64,000 nt of DNA from Pectobacterium sp013449375 (GCF_048593165.1 NZ_CP184271.1); one strand, 5' to 3'. Numbered from the stretch's first letter, positions 42,037 to 51,850 are shown. The notes: generated by a model not told the origin, from the sequence alone. A program made the numbers and translations.

Positions 42037-42675
42037 TCAACGCGGAGGCGGCAGACAGACGCCGATACCGCCTAATCCACAGTAGCCGTTCGGGTTCTTA
42101 TACAGGTATTGCTGGTGATCGTCTTCCGCATAATAGAATGGGCCCGCAGGCTCGATTTCTGTGCTGATGGCGCGGCCGTCACCGTTTTCCCTCATTGCTT
42201 GCTGAAAGCGTTGAAGGCTTTCCTGTGCTGCCTTTTCCTGCTCGGGCGTGAGCGTATAGATAGCGGAACGATACTGACTGCCGATATCACCGCCCTGACG
42301 CATACCCTGCGCAGGGTCGTGATTCTCCCAGAACAGTTGCAGTAGTTGATCGTAACTGATAACCGCAGGATCAAAAACGACACGCACCGCTTCGGCATGA
42401 TCGGTCTGCCCGCTGCATACTTCACGGTAGGTTGGATTCGGGGTATAACCACCGATGTAACCCGCCGCCGTGCTGTAGATCCCCGGCTGCTGCCAGAATA
42501 AGCGCTCCGCGCCCCAGAAGCAGCCCATCGCAAAAATCGCAACGAACATTGAGTCTGGCACATGCGTCATGGAATGTTCATGCACGACATGCAGCCTGGC
42601 CACCGGCATCGGGGTGGAACGTCCCGGTAAAGCATCGGATTGCGTAATCCGCTGCGTTTTATCAATTGAATTCAT
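42037..42675 (-). CDS. msrA: Peptide methionine (S)-S-oxide reductase MsrA
   Basis: MsrA reduces methionine-S-sulfoxide in proteins and free amino acid. The 212-residue enzyme has the catalytic motif GCFWGAERLFW (Cys in GCFWG), GGYTPNPTYREVCSG, HAEAVRV and NHDPAQGMRQGGD. Resolving cysteines lie in the C-terminal GYCGLGGIGVCLPPPR. The ATG at 42675 gives exactly the E. coli length and N-terminus (MNSIDKTQRI). An ATG at 42720 would add 15 residues without family support. Confidence 0.96.
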   Translation of the reverse strand: MNSIDKTQRITQSDALPGRSTPMPVARLHVVHEHSMTHVPDSMFVAIFAMGCFWGAERLFWQQPGIYSTAAGYIGGYTPNPTYREVCSGQTDHAEAVRVVFDPAVISYDQLLQLFWENHDPAQGMRQGGDIGSQYRSAIYTLTPEQEKAAQESLQRFQQAMRENGDGRAISTEIEPAGPFYYAEDDHQQYLYKNPNGYCGLGGIGVCLPPPR

Positions 42676-42751
42676 CACGTTGTTAACTCCAGCTAGACTG
42701 GGTAAATAACCCGCTTTCATGAAATAACGTGGTTCACTTAAGACTGGATGT

Positions 42752-42810
42752 CGGGGGCTACCACGGTGATGAGGTTCCCGTAGGGATACCTCGCACCGTG
42801 GTAGCCCCCG
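42752..42810. repeat. Long near-perfect hairpin between msrA and tamA
   Basis: CGGGGGCTACCACGGTG (42752-42768) is the exact reverse complement of 42794-42810. The inner part continues with GAGGT/ACCTC and CCC/GGG around GTA, so about 25 of 29 positions per arm pair. No T-run follows. It is far longer than an ordinary terminator and resembles a mobile palindromic element or an RNA structure. The remaining bases of 42676-43132 hold no gene. Confidence 0.85.
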
Positions 42811-43132
42811 TATCTCGATTCTTAAACGATCGGCATTATCTCTTCGGAAAGCATAACCAAGAAGCGTTGGGCTGTCTTTATATCTTCATGGTGTTTAATG
42901 TTAAGGTAATGTTTGTCTGTAATGTCGCATATTGATGTTTGTAGGTGAAAATCTATTCTTAAGATGTGAAATTAGTATTTATCACTAATATCATGCAAAG
43001 TTGGTAGGAGATTTCGACGCTACGTGACGAGGTGTCAGGTAAGCGTAGAGCGGCGGGCGAAGTGATAAAAGCCATGCTATAGGTTTTAGACGACAAGGCT
43101 TTAGGTGACAGACCGATTTATCAGGGAGCTCA

Positions 43133-44974
43133 GTGACTATTTTTATCTCAACGAAAAGTTTCATTGGAAAAAAAAGCGTTACCGGGCAAAAAAGCATAGC
43201 AGGACAAAAAAATAGCTTTGCTGGCTGCGGGGCACAACGGTACCGGTTTCTTGGCCTGATGTGCGCGCTGCTGATGCTGGCTCCAGAGAGCCAGGCGGCG
43301 AATGTGCGCCTGCAAGTCATGGGGCTGGAAGGGCAACTACAAAAGAATGTGCGGGCACGTTTATCCACCATCGCGGTCGATGAGGTCAATGCCGATGGGC
43401 GTTTCCGCTCACGTGTTGATGAAGCGATCCGTCAGGGATTGCGTGCGCTCGGCTACTACGATCCACAGATCGGTTTCGAATTCCGGCCTGCCGTTAATGG
43501 TGGGCGACCCGTATTGATTGCCACCGTGACGCCTGGTGAACCGGTAAAAATTGCCGGAGTGAACATCACCCTGCGCGGCGGCGCGCATGATGATAAAGAT
43601 TACCAGCAACTGGTTAAAGACGATCGCCCCGAAATTGGTTCAGTAGTGAACCACGGCGATTTTGATCGCTTTAAAAGCGGGCTGAATGGTTTGTCATTAC
43701 GCAAAGGCTATTTCGATGCGCGCTTCCAGCAAAGTCAGCTTGGCGTGATGCGGGAAGAGAGAGAGGCGTTTTGGGATATCGACTTTGATAGCGGTGAACG
43801 CTACCGCTTTGGTGCCGTACACTTTCAGGGCGCACAAATCCGCGATGATTACCTGCAAAATTTGGTGCCGTTTCACGAAGGTGATGCTTATACCAGTGAA
43901 GATCTCGGTGAGTTAAACCGCCGTCTTTCTGCGACAGGATGGTTTAATTCCGTCGTGGTTTCTCCTGATTTTGACCAGTCGAAAAGTTCTAAGGTACTGC
44001 CGCTGGAAGCCGTGGTGACGCCGCGAACCCGTAACCGCATTGAAACTGGGATCGGCTATGCCACGGATGTTGGCCCGCGTTTTAAAACAACCTGGAATAA
44101 GCCTTGGGTGAATTCACGCGGGCACAGTCTTGAAAGCAGCCTGAGCGTGTCCGCACCGGAGCAATCGCTTGATTTTAGCTACAAAATCCCCTTGCTGAAG
44201 AGTCCGCTTGAACAGTATTACCTGATGCAAGGCGGCTTTAAGCGCGAAGATCTCAACGATACCAAATCCGATGGCACCACGCTCAACGTGGCACGCTACT
44301 GGGATCTCTCCAGCGGTTGGCAACGGGCGATTAACCTGCGCTGGAGCCTCGACCACTTTACGCAGGCGAGCGTGACGGATACCACGATGCTGATCTATCC
44401 GGGCGTCAGCATTAACCGAACTCGCCAACGCGGTGGGCTGATGCCGGTATGGGGCGATACGCAACGTTATTCTATCGACATTTCCGACACCACCTGGGGA
44501 TCGGACATCGACTTTGCCGTGGTTCAGGCGCAAAACGTCTGGATTCGCACGCTGGCGGACAAGCACCGCTTTGTCGCACGCGGCAATCTGGGCTGGATTG
44601 AAACCAACAATTTCTCCCGCGTTCCTCCCTCACTGCGTTTCTTTGCCGGTGGTGATCGCAGCATTCGTGGGTATAAGTACAAATCTATTTCGCCGCGCGA
44701 CAGCGACGGCAAACTGACTGGTGCGTCCAAGCTGGCGACTGGCTCGCTCGAATACCAATACAACGTAACGGGAAAATGGTGGGGCGCGGTTTTTGTTGAT
44801 TCAGGTGAAGCAGTGAATGACATCAAACGGAGTAACTTTAAGACGGGCACGGGCGTCGGCGTACGCTGGGCCTCGCCGATTGGCCCAGTGAAACTTGATG
44901 TCGCCATGCCGATCGGCGATGCAGAGAAGAAGAATGATGTTCAGTTCTATATCGCGCTGGGGCCTGAACTATGA
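43133..44974 (+). CDS. tamA: Autotransporter/translocation assembly outer-membrane protein TamA
   Basis: TamA is an Omp85-family outer-membrane barrel that with TamB supports envelope protein insertion and anterograde phospholipid transport. In order: an unusual N-terminal extension and signal segment (hydrophobic GLMCALLMLA, cleavage after SQA), three POTRA domains (about 55-290), and a C-terminal 16-strand barrel. The barrel has RFFAGGDRSIRGYKYKS, the lid-loop VRGY/RGY motif of Omp85, and ends in YIALGPEL. The 613-residue protein uses GTG at 43133 with AGGGAG upstream. Compared with E. coli TamA (577) it has about 35 extra residues at the N-terminus. It overlaps tamB by ATGA. Confidence 0.95.
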   Translation: MTIFISTKSFIGKKSVTGQKSIAGQKNSFAGCGAQRYRFLGLMCALLMLAPESQAANVRLQVMGLEGQLQKNVRARLSTIAVDEVNADGRFRSRVDEAIRQGLRALGYYDPQIGFEFRPAVNGGRPVLIATVTPGEPVKIAGVNITLRGGAHDDKDYQQLVKDDRPEIGSVVNHGDFDRFKSGLNGLSLRKGYFDARFQQSQLGVMREEREAFWDIDFDSGERYRFGAVHFQGAQIRDDYLQNLVPFHEGDAYTSEDLGELNRRLSATGWFNSVVVSPDFDQSKSSKVLPLEAVVTPRTRNRIETGIGYATDVGPRFKTTWNKPWVNSRGHSLESSLSVSAPEQSLDFSYKIPLLKSPLEQYYLMQGGFKREDLNDTKSDGTTLNVARYWDLSSGWQRAINLRWSLDHFTQASVTDTTMLIYPGVSINRTRQRGGLMPVWGDTQRYSIDISDTTWGSDIDFAVVQAQNVWIRTLADKHRFVARGNLGWIETNNFSRVPPSLRFFAGGDRSIRGYKYKSISPRDSDGKLTGASKLATGSLEYQYNVTGKWWGAVFVDSGEAVNDIKRSNFKTGTGVGVRWASPIGPVKLDVAMPIGDAEKKNDVQFYIALGPEL

Positions 44975-47900
44975 TGGATGAGAAAAACGAACAAAAAGCA
45001 CAGGATCCGGTGACAGAAGAAAACGTCGCGCAGGATAACGCGCCGACGCGGCCTGCACGAAAAGGGCGCGGGTGGAAAACGGTCAGTATTAGCCTTGCGG
45101 CATTCTTACTGCTGCTCATGGTTGGGTTGGGGCTGATGGTGGGCACCACGCCGGGCCTGCATCTGTTGCTGAATATCGCCGCACGCGTGGTGCCGGGGTT
45201 GGATATTGCCAGCGTGAGTGGTGGCTGGCGTGATTTAACGCTGAAAAATATCAGCTACGAGATGCCGGGTGTGACGGTAAAGAGCGAGGAGTTTCACCTG
45301 TCGCTCGCACTGGGCTGCCTGCGAAAAAGTCAGTTGTGTATTAACGATCTCTCGGCGAACCGCGTTGATGTGATCGTCGATACCAAAGCCTTACCTGCGA
45401 CAGATGCGTCACCGCCGCCTTCGACGCCGGTAACGGAGATCTCTGCACCGTTCCCGATTTCACTGCGCCAGCTAACGCTTAGCAACGTTCAGGTTACCGT
45501 GGATGACACGGCGATTTCACTGAGCGAATTCCGCACCGGAATGCAGTGGGAAGGGCGTGCGTTGACGCTGCTACCGACCAGAATCAGCGCGCTGCTGGTG
45601 GCCTTGCCGAAAACGCCCGTTGACGTGCTGGAGGATGGCAAAGTAACGGCGGCGGAAATGGCGTCTGTTATCAAGGAAACGGCGGCGAACGTACGCGATG
45701 CGGCGGAGCAAAGCACCTCGCAAACGCTTCACATCGATAACGCGCTGGTGGCAAACAATACTGTCGCGGCAGCCGCCACAGCGACATCACCGATACCGAC
45801 CGCGTCGTCGCCACAAATGGATAGCACCGCTGACAAGCCGACAGTCCCTGAACCGCCGCTGGGGGAACGCCTGAGCGAGCTGTTCTCCAAACCGTTATTA
45901 CCTGATTTACCGCAGTTCACGTTGCCGCTGGATCTGAACATTGTCGAGATTCACGGCGAGCAGCTGCGGTTGACGGGTGATCAGGACATTTTGATTAATA
46001 ACCTGTTCGTGCAAGCCTCGACTCAGCAACAGCATTTGCGTCTGGACAAACTTATCGTCCAATCGCCGCAGGGCGGGCTGAATGTACGCGGTGAAGCGAC
46101 GCTCAGCGAGCGCTGGCCTGTCTCGCTGACGGCGAACGGCGTGCTGAACGTCGATCCGATCAAAGGCGAGAAGCTGAAACTGACGGTTGATGGCGGCCTG
46201 CGCGAACAGTTGAATGTGGCGCTGAACCTCTCGGGGCCGCAGCGCGCTCAGTTGGATGTGCAAACCAAACTGGCAGAAGCCGGGCTGCCGCTGGCATTGA
46301 CGCTGCAAACCGAGCGTGTGCGTTGGCCGCTGACGGGCGCGACGCAGTATCAGGCCAGCAACGTCAGGCTGCGTTTTAACGGCAAAGCGACCGACTATGC
46401 GCTGTCGCTGCGCGGTGATCTGAGCGGGGCGGATATTCCTCCCGCGACGCTGCTGCTGGATGGCAAAGGCAACGAACAGCAGTTTGCGCTGAGCCGCCTG
46501 CGGTTGGCGGCGTTGCAAGGGAATGCCGATCTGAGCGCGCTTATCGACTGGAGCAAAGCGATTAGCTGGCGCAGTGAGTTGCTGCTGAACGGGATTAACA
46601 CTGCAAAACAGTGGCCGGAATGGCCCGCGAAAATAGATGGCAAGATAACGACGCGCGGCAGCGTCTATGGCGGTAGCTGGCAATTACAGGTGCCGGAGCT
46701 ACGGCTGGATGGCAACGTAAAAGCGAATAAGCTCACGGCCAGAGGTGAACTGCGCGGCAATGCGGCGGGTCAGTGGACAATACCCGCGCTGAATCTGGCA
46801 TTAGGCCGCAACCAGTTGAATGTCAAAGGTGACCTGAGCGACAAATGGCAGTTGGATGCCGACATCAATGCCCCGTCGCTGGACGGCATGTTGCCGGGTC
46901 TGGTAGGACGCGCCATCGGGACACTCAAGCTACGCGGCAATCTGCGTGAACCGCAGATGCTGGCGGATATCACGGCGTCCGGTCTGCGCTGGCAGGCGAT
47001 AACGATTCGTCAGGTGAGAGTCGAAGGTGATGTGCGCTCCGAACAGCAGATTCAGGGCAAGCTGGCCGTGCGTCTTGAAGCGTTGAAGCAGGACGGCCTG
47101 AATATTGCGCTGTTGACGCTGGATGCCAGCGGCAATGAAAAGCAGCACCAGCTTCGGCTGACTATGCAGGGTGAACCGGTCGCGGGGCAACTGGCACTTT
47201 CAGGCAGCTTCGATCGTCAGGAACAGCGCTGGCGCGGCACGCTGAACAATACCCGCTTCGACACGCCGGTGGGGGAATGGCGTCTGACGCAGGACATGGC
47301 GCTGGACTACCTGAATGCGCAGCAGAAGATCACCATCGGCACGCACTGCTGGCGGAATCCGAATGCTGAGCTTTGTGTTCCTAAGGCGATTGAAGCCGGG
47401 CCGAGCGGGCAGGTGAGCATTCGATTGAACCGCTTCGATCTCGCGATGTTAAAGCCGTTCCTGACAGCGGACACCGTGCTAGCGGGGACGTTCACTGGTG
47501 GTGCCGATATCAGTTGGCAGGCAGGACAAGGCTTACCGCAGGCGAAAGTGTCGCTGGTGGGAAACGGGGTGAGCGTGCGCCAGCAGTTGCAAGGCAACAC
47601 GCTGCCGATTGATTTCGACACCTTTACGCTGAATGCGGGGATCGATCGCGGGCGGGCGCAACTTGGCTGGCTGATGGCCATTCGGGATAACGGGCGCTTC
47701 AGCGGTGATATTCAGGTCAGCGACCCACAAGGACGGCGCAATCTCGGCGGCAACGTCACGATCAACACGATTTCACTGGCCTTGCTCAACCCTGCGTTGA
47801 GTAAAGGAGAGAAAGCGGCGGGGATACTGAATGCGAACCTGCGTCTGGCGGGGGATGCGGCTCGTCCTCAGATCTTCGGCCAGATGGTGTTGGAACGATT

Positions 47901-49011
47901 GGATATTGATGGTAACTGGATGCCGGTCGATCTGACCAACGGACGGCTGGCGGTGAACTTCAGCGGGATGTCGTCAACGCTGCAAGGTTTCCTGAAAACG
48001 GATAACGGGCAGTTAAACCTTGGCGGGAATGCCGATTGGTCGCGACCGGACGCCTGGCGTGCGCGGATCGCAGCGAAAGGCCAGAAGCTGCGTGTGACGA
48101 TTCCACCTATGGCGCGGCTGGACGTCTCACCGGATATTGTTTTCGAAGCCACGCCACAACTGTTTGCGTTAAACGGTTCCGTCAGTATTCCGTGGGCGCG
48201 TATTGTGGTGAAAGATATGCCGGAAAGCGCGGTGGCGGTGTCACCGGATGAAGTGATGCTGGATGCACAGCGCCAGCCGCTGAAAAAAGCGAGCGCTGCA
48301 ATTCCGATTAACAGCAATCTCACCATCCGTGTCGGGAATGATGTGCGGCTGGATGCGTTTGGGCTGGCTGCCCGCCTACAGGGCGACCTGAAAATGGTTC
48401 AGGACGAGCGCGGATTAGGGCTGAATGGGCAAATTGATATTCCGTCTGGCCGCTTTAAAGCCTACGGACAGGATTTGATCGTCCGCAAGGGGCTGATTCT
48501 GTTCTCCGGCCCGCCGGATCAGCCGATCCTGAATATCGAAGCGATTCGTAACCCAGACAACACTGCTAATGACGTCACCGCCGGTGTGCGCGTCACTGGC
48601 ATGGCCGCCACGCCGAAGCTGGAAGTCTTCTCCGATCCGGCCATGTCGCAGCAGGAAGCACTCTCTTATCTGTTGCGTGGACAAGGTTTGGACAGCGGCG
48701 GAGCCGATAGCTCAGCAATGACCTCAATGTTAGTCGGTTTAGGGGTTGCACAAAGTGGTCAAGTTGTGGGTAAAATCGGCGAGGCCTTTGGCGTAAGTAA
48801 TTTAGCTCTGGATACACAGGGTGTTGGCGATAATTCTCAGGTTGTCGTCAGCGGCTACGTCCTTCCGGGTCTGCAAGTGAAATATGGTGTTGGCATATTC
48901 GATTCTTTGGCAACGTTAACGCTGCGTTACCGCCTGATGCCAAAGCTATACTTGGAAGCGGTGTCTGGAATTAGCCAGGCATTAGATGTGCTCTATCAGT
49001 TTGAGTTTTAG
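44971..49011 (+). CDS. tamB: Translocation and assembly module inner-membrane protein TamB
   Basis: TamB is an AsmA-like bridging protein. One N-terminal membrane helix (about 34-57, LAAFLLLLMVGLGLMVG) is followed by a periplasm-spanning beta-taco of about 1000 residues and the C-terminal DUF490 domain that docks on TamA. That domain includes IRNPDNTANDVTAGVRVTG and SDPAMSQQEALSYLLRG, and the protein ends LYQFEF. At 1346 residues it is longer than E. coli TamB (1259). An Ala/Ser/Thr/Pro-rich low-complexity insertion near residues 260-300 accounts for part of this. The start codon lies in the tamA stop. Confidence 0.95.
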   Translation: MMDEKNEQKAQDPVTEENVAQDNAPTRPARKGRGWKTVSISLAAFLLLLMVGLGLMVGTTPGLHLLLNIAARVVPGLDIASVSGGWRDLTLKNISYEMPGVTVKSEEFHLSLALGCLRKSQLCINDLSANRVDVIVDTKALPATDASPPPSTPVTEISAPFPISLRQLTLSNVQVTVDDTAISLSEFRTGMQWEGRALTLLPTRISALLVALPKTPVDVLEDGKVTAAEMASVIKETAANVRDAAEQSTSQTLHIDNALVANNTVAAAATATSPIPTASSPQMDSTADKPTVPEPPLGERLSELFSKPLLPDLPQFTLPLDLNIVEIHGEQLRLTGDQDILINNLFVQASTQQQHLRLDKLIVQSPQGGLNVRGEATLSERWPVSLTANGVLNVDPIKGEKLKLTVDGGLREQLNVALNLSGPQRAQLDVQTKLAEAGLPLALTLQTERVRWPLTGATQYQASNVRLRFNGKATDYALSLRGDLSGADIPPATLLLDGKGNEQQFALSRLRLAALQGNADLSALIDWSKAISWRSELLLNGINTAKQWPEWPAKIDGKITTRGSVYGGSWQLQVPELRLDGNVKANKLTARGELRGNAAGQWTIPALNLALGRNQLNVKGDLSDKWQLDADINAPSLDGMLPGLVGRAIGTLKLRGNLREPQMLADITASGLRWQAITIRQVRVEGDVRSEQQIQGKLAVRLEALKQDGLNIALLTLDASGNEKQHQLRLTMQGEPVAGQLALSGSFDRQEQRWRGTLNNTRFDTPVGEWRLTQDMALDYLNAQQKITIGTHCWRNPNAELCVPKAIEAGPSGQVSIRLNRFDLAMLKPFLTADTVLAGTFTGGADISWQAGQGLPQAKVSLVGNGVSVRQQLQGNTLPIDFDTFTLNAGIDRGRAQLGWLMAIRDNGRFSGDIQVSDPQGRRNLGGNVTINTISLALLNPALSKGEKAAGILNANLRLAGDAARPQIFGQMVLERLDIDGNWMPVDLTNGRLAVNFSGMSSTLQGFLKTDNGQLNLGGNADWSRPDAWRARIAAKGQKLRVTIPPMARLDVSPDIVFEATPQLFALNGSVSIPWARIVVKDMPESAVAVSPDEVMLDAQRQPLKKASAAIPINSNLTIRVGNDVRLDAFGLAARLQGDLKMVQDERGLGLNGQIDIPSGRFKAYGQDLIVRKGLILFSGPPDQPILNIEAIRNPDNTANDVTAGVRVTGMAATPKLEVFSDPAMSQQEALSYLLRGQGLDSGGADSSAMTSMLVGLGVAQSGQVVGKIGEAFGVSNLALDTQGVGDNSQVVVSGYVLPGLQVKYGVGIFDSLATLTLRYRLMPKLYLEAVSGISQALDVLYQFEF

Positions 49012-49013
49012 CG

Positions 49014-49373
49014 ATGCGAATTATTGTTTACGGCAGTTTACGACGCAAACAGGGAAATAGTCATTGGATGACCAATGCGCAATGGCTAGGGGATTGTCAG
49101 CTCGCAGGTTTCGAGCTGTACGATCTCGGCCATTATCCGGCAGTGGTGCCTGGTGATGGCGAAATCCATTGTGAGGTTTATCGCATTAGTTCGTCGATAT
49201 TGACGGAACTGGATGCCTTAAAGCGGGACGGTCACGAATACCAACGTGAGCTGATTTCCACCCCTCTGGGCAGTGCCTGGATCTATCTGTACAAGCACCC
49301 TGTTGTAGGGCTGACGCGTATTGCCAGCGGTGACTGGCTAAAGCGCAGTGAAGAAGATGACGAAGAGGCTTGA
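49014..49373 (+). CDS. ytfP: YtfP, gamma-glutamylcyclotransferase-like protein
   Basis: The 119-residue protein has the GGCT/AIG2 fold. The N-terminal ligand loop YGSLRRKQGNSHW is present (YGSL/YGTL in the family), followed by CQLAGFELYDLGHYPAVVPG and EVYRIS; the general-base glutamate region is SILTELDALKRDGHEYQRE. The substrate in bacteria is unknown. It begins two bases after tamB, so it belongs to the tamA-tamB operon as in E. coli. Confidence 0.9.
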   Translation: MRIIVYGSLRRKQGNSHWMTNAQWLGDCQLAGFELYDLGHYPAVVPGDGEIHCEVYRISSSILTELDALKRDGHEYQRELISTPLGSAWIYLYKHPVVGLTRIASGDWLKRSEEDDEEA

Positions 49374-49406
49374 GGTCGAATAGCCAATAAAATCAGGGGT
49401 ATAAAT

Positions 49407-49433
49407 AAAAACACCGCGCAAGGCGGTGTTTTT
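49407..49433 (+). terminator. Bidirectional terminator between ytfP and ppa
   Basis: AAAAACACCGC (49407-49417) and GCGGTGTTTTT (49423-49433) with a five-base loop; T-runs in both directions serve both convergent genes. Confidence 0.92.
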
Positions 49434-49484
49434 GATCGTGCGATATCTTGAGCCGTAAAGGGCTTAATGCATACCGCGTGGCGC

Positions 49485-50015
49485 TTATTTGTTTTTCGCG
49501 CGCTCGAAGGAAGCAACGATCTCGGCTTTTGCCGCTTCAGCGTTATCCCAACCTTCCACTTTCACCCACTTACCTTTTTCCAGATCTTTGTAGTGCTCAA
49601 AGAAGTGGCCGATCTGTGCACGCAGCAGCTCAGGCAGGTCGTTAACGTCTTTAATGTGATCGTATTCTTTGGTCAGCTTGCTGTGCGGAACGGCAACCAG
49701 CTTGGCATCTTCGCCTGCTTCGTCAGTCATTTTCAGCACGCCAACAGGACGGCAACGGATCACGGAGCCTGGCTGTAGTGGATACGGGGTTGGCACCAGA
49801 ACGTCAACCGGGTCGCCATCCAGAGACAGCGTGTGGTTGATGTAGCCGTAGTTGCATGGGTAGAACATGGCGGTAGACATGAAACGGTCTACAAACAGCG
49901 CGCCGGTATCTTTATCAATTTCATATTTGATTGGATCGGCATTCGCGGGGATTTCAATCACTACATAGATATCTTCTGGCAGATCTTTACCTGCCGGCAC
50001 ATCGTTCAGACTCAT
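49485..50015 (-). CDS. ppa: Inorganic pyrophosphatase
   Basis: Family I soluble pyrophosphatase, hydrolysing PPi to two phosphates and pulling biosynthetic reactions forward. The 176-residue hexameric enzyme matches the E. coli length. It has MSLNDVPAGKDLPEDIYVVI, IKYEIDKDTGALFVDRF and the metal-binding signature DGDPVDVLVPTP, then VKVEGWDNAEAAKAEI at the C-terminus. GAGAAGGA lies upstream. Confidence 0.97.
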   Translation of the reverse strand: MSLNDVPAGKDLPEDIYVVIEIPANADPIKYEIDKDTGALFVDRFMSTAMFYPCNYGYINHTLSLDGDPVDVLVPTPYPLQPGSVIRCRPVGVLKMTDEAGEDAKLVAVPHSKLTKEYDHIKDVNDLPELLRAQIGHFFEHYKDLEKGKWVKVEGWDNAEAAKAEIVASFERAKNK

Positions 50016-50161
50016 GTCAGTTTCCTTCTCTTAAAACCTGAAATAGCGTGGCCGTCATTATAGCCAAAAAGCGTTTAATGTCCCTGATTTTTAGCGTGGC
50101 GAGGCGCCAGGCGCTCGCCTGTGTCGTTTAAGTAAAAATACTTTCGTTACTAAAGTTTCTT

Positions 50162-50188
50162 TAAAGAAAGCAGGCTTGCTACCGATAG
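50162..50188 (+). promoter_or_regulatory. Sigma-28 (FliA) promoter of the chemoreceptor at 50264
   Basis: TAAAGAAA (50162-50169), an 11-base spacer and ACCGATAG (50181-50188) fit TAAAGTTT-N11-GCCGATAA with a few mismatches. It lies 76 bases before the start codon. ATGATCAAGATCAC just downstream holds an FNR/CRP-like core (TGAT-N4-ATCA). Confidence 0.65.
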
Positions 50189-50263
50189 GAACATGATCAA
50201 GATCACGTTATGTGGAGCATTTCTCCGCATTTATTTATCATTTGTAATTCCAGGGAAACAAAA

Positions 50264-51850
50264 ATGTTAAAAAACATCACAATCAAGACAAGCTTGATTG
50301 CTTTGTTAGGCATGATGGTCCTTCTGCTATTGCTGGTCTGCGGAATTGGCATCACCTCAATCAATCAGGGAGTCACGTCGCTGACGACAATCGACAAGAT
50401 TCAGGGGAAAGAAGTGACGGCGCTGGCAGGGAGTTATACCGCCTCGCTGCGTGCAAGAACGGGCGCGGCGTTGGCCGCTCGTCAGATGGAAAGTGGGGCG
50501 ACCGACCTCGCGAATGCATCCGTCGCGCGAGCGGAAGCCTACACGGCGCTCTCCCAAAAAGAAATGGCGCGTTTTCTTTCTTACGGCACCGTAACGGAGC
50601 GCGGCGCCAGAATGGCGGCTGAGGTGAAAAGTAGCTACGAGCAGTACATGAGCCTTGGCGTTCAGCCGATGGTCGATGCGTTGAAACGCGGTGATGTTGC
50701 AGCCTATTACGTGCTGTTGCAAGACGTACTGCCGCCGCTCAGCGTTAAGATGGATAAGGTGGCGAACGAATTCCGCGACTTCGGCCTAGAAGTGGGGGAA
50801 ACCATGCTGAAAGACGCCGAGAATTTTGCGTTCGAGCGCCTGACGATCATTGGTGTTGCCTGTGTCGTCGTTCTGCTATTGGTATTGGCTGCCTGGATGG
50901 CGCTGAAGCGTTCTATCCTGTCTCCGCTTGAAGAAACGGTCGCCCAATTGGAGTTTATTGCCCGTGGCGATTTGACCCAGCGCATCGCCGAGGGGGGGAA
51001 TAATGAAATCGGCCGCCTGATTCAGGCGATGCAGGCAATGCAGTCTTCACTGGCAACCGCTGTGGGGCGCGTCCGCGATGCTGGTATGCAAATCGATGTC
51101 GGTACGCGCGAACTGTCTTCTGGCAATACGCATTTGGCGGCGCGTACAGAAGAATCGGCCTCATCGCTGGAAGAAACGGCCGCCAGTATGGAGCAGTTGA
51201 CTGCCACGGTAGCGCTGAATGCGGAGAGTGCGGAACAAGCGCATACGCTGGCGCAAAATGTGTCGGATATTGCTAATAAAGGCAGCGAGACCGTGGGCGG
51301 CATGATTGAGAAAATGCAGATGATTTCCAGCAGTTCGGAACGTATTGCCGATATTCTGGCGGTGATTGACGGTATCGCATTCCAGACCAATATTCTGGCG
51401 CTGAATGCGGCGGTTGAAGCTGCACGCGCGGGTGAGCAAGGGCGGGGATTTGCTGTGGTAGCGGGTGAAGTCCGCAATCTGGCGCAGCGCAGTGCGCAAT
51501 CGGCTAAAGAGATTAAAACGCTGATGGAAGAATCGCAGAGCCGTGTCAATGAAGGCACCGTGATGGCAAAAATGGCGGGTGACACGATGAATGACGTTTC
51601 TGACGCCGTGGCGCGCGTAACGTCCCTGATGCGTGAGATTTCAACGGCAACGCGTGAGCAGAGCAATGGGATTGGGCAGGTGAATCTGGCGGTATCGCAG
51701 ATGGATGAAGTCGCCCAGCAAAATGCGTCTCTGGTCGAAGAGTCCGCCGCTGCCACGCGTTCACTGGAAGAGCAGGCGCGTCTGCTGGCGGAAAGCATGG
51801 CACAGTTTAAAGTGCAGTCGCAGGCGTTTGCCGCTATCGGTCGATTCTAG
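50264..51850 (+). CDS. Methyl-accepting chemotaxis protein (528 aa, Tar-like sensor)
   Basis: Chemoreceptor with membrane helices at about 10-32 and 192-212, a helical periplasmic sensor of the TarH/4HB kind, HAMP, and the signalling coiled coil (tip FQTNILALNAAVEAARAGEQ). It ends at FAAIGRF without a CheR tether. Its N-terminal layout resembles the receptor at 17120 (MLKNITIKTSLIALL against MRLKNISIRTGLLTLL), indicating paralogy. The ATG at 50264 follows AGGGAAAC; an upstream frame from 50210 is not receptor-like. A sigma-28 promoter is present. Ligand unknown. Confidence 0.93.
   Translation: MLKNITIKTSLIALLGMMVLLLLLVCGIGITSINQGVTSLTTIDKIQGKEVTALAGSYTASLRARTGAALAARQMESGATDLANASVARAEAYTALSQKEMARFLSYGTVTERGARMAAEVKSSYEQYMSLGVQPMVDALKRGDVAAYYVLLQDVLPPLSVKMDKVANEFRDFGLEVGETMLKDAENFAFERLTIIGVACVVVLLLVLAAWMALKRSILSPLEETVAQLEFIARGDLTQRIAEGGNNEIGRLIQAMQAMQSSLATAVGRVRDAGMQIDVGTRELSSGNTHLAARTEESASSLEETAASMEQLTATVALNAESAEQAHTLAQNVSDIANKGSETVGGMIEKMQMISSSSERIADILAVIDGIAFQTNILALNAAVEAARAGEQGRGFAVVAGEVRNLAQRSAQSAKEIKTLMEESQSRVNEGTVMAKMAGDTMNDVSDAVARVTSLMREISTATREQSNGIGQVNLAVSQMDEVAQQNASLVEESAAATRSLEEQARLLAESMAQFKVQSQAFAAIGRF

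Noticed and set aside
42729..42935. 68-codon frame over the long hairpin between msrA and tamA
   Set aside because: Its codons come from the palindrome; no protein-like features.
45907..46683. 258-codon minus-strand frame inside tamB
   Set aside because: Shadow of tamB; Arg/Gln-rich with no family match recognised.
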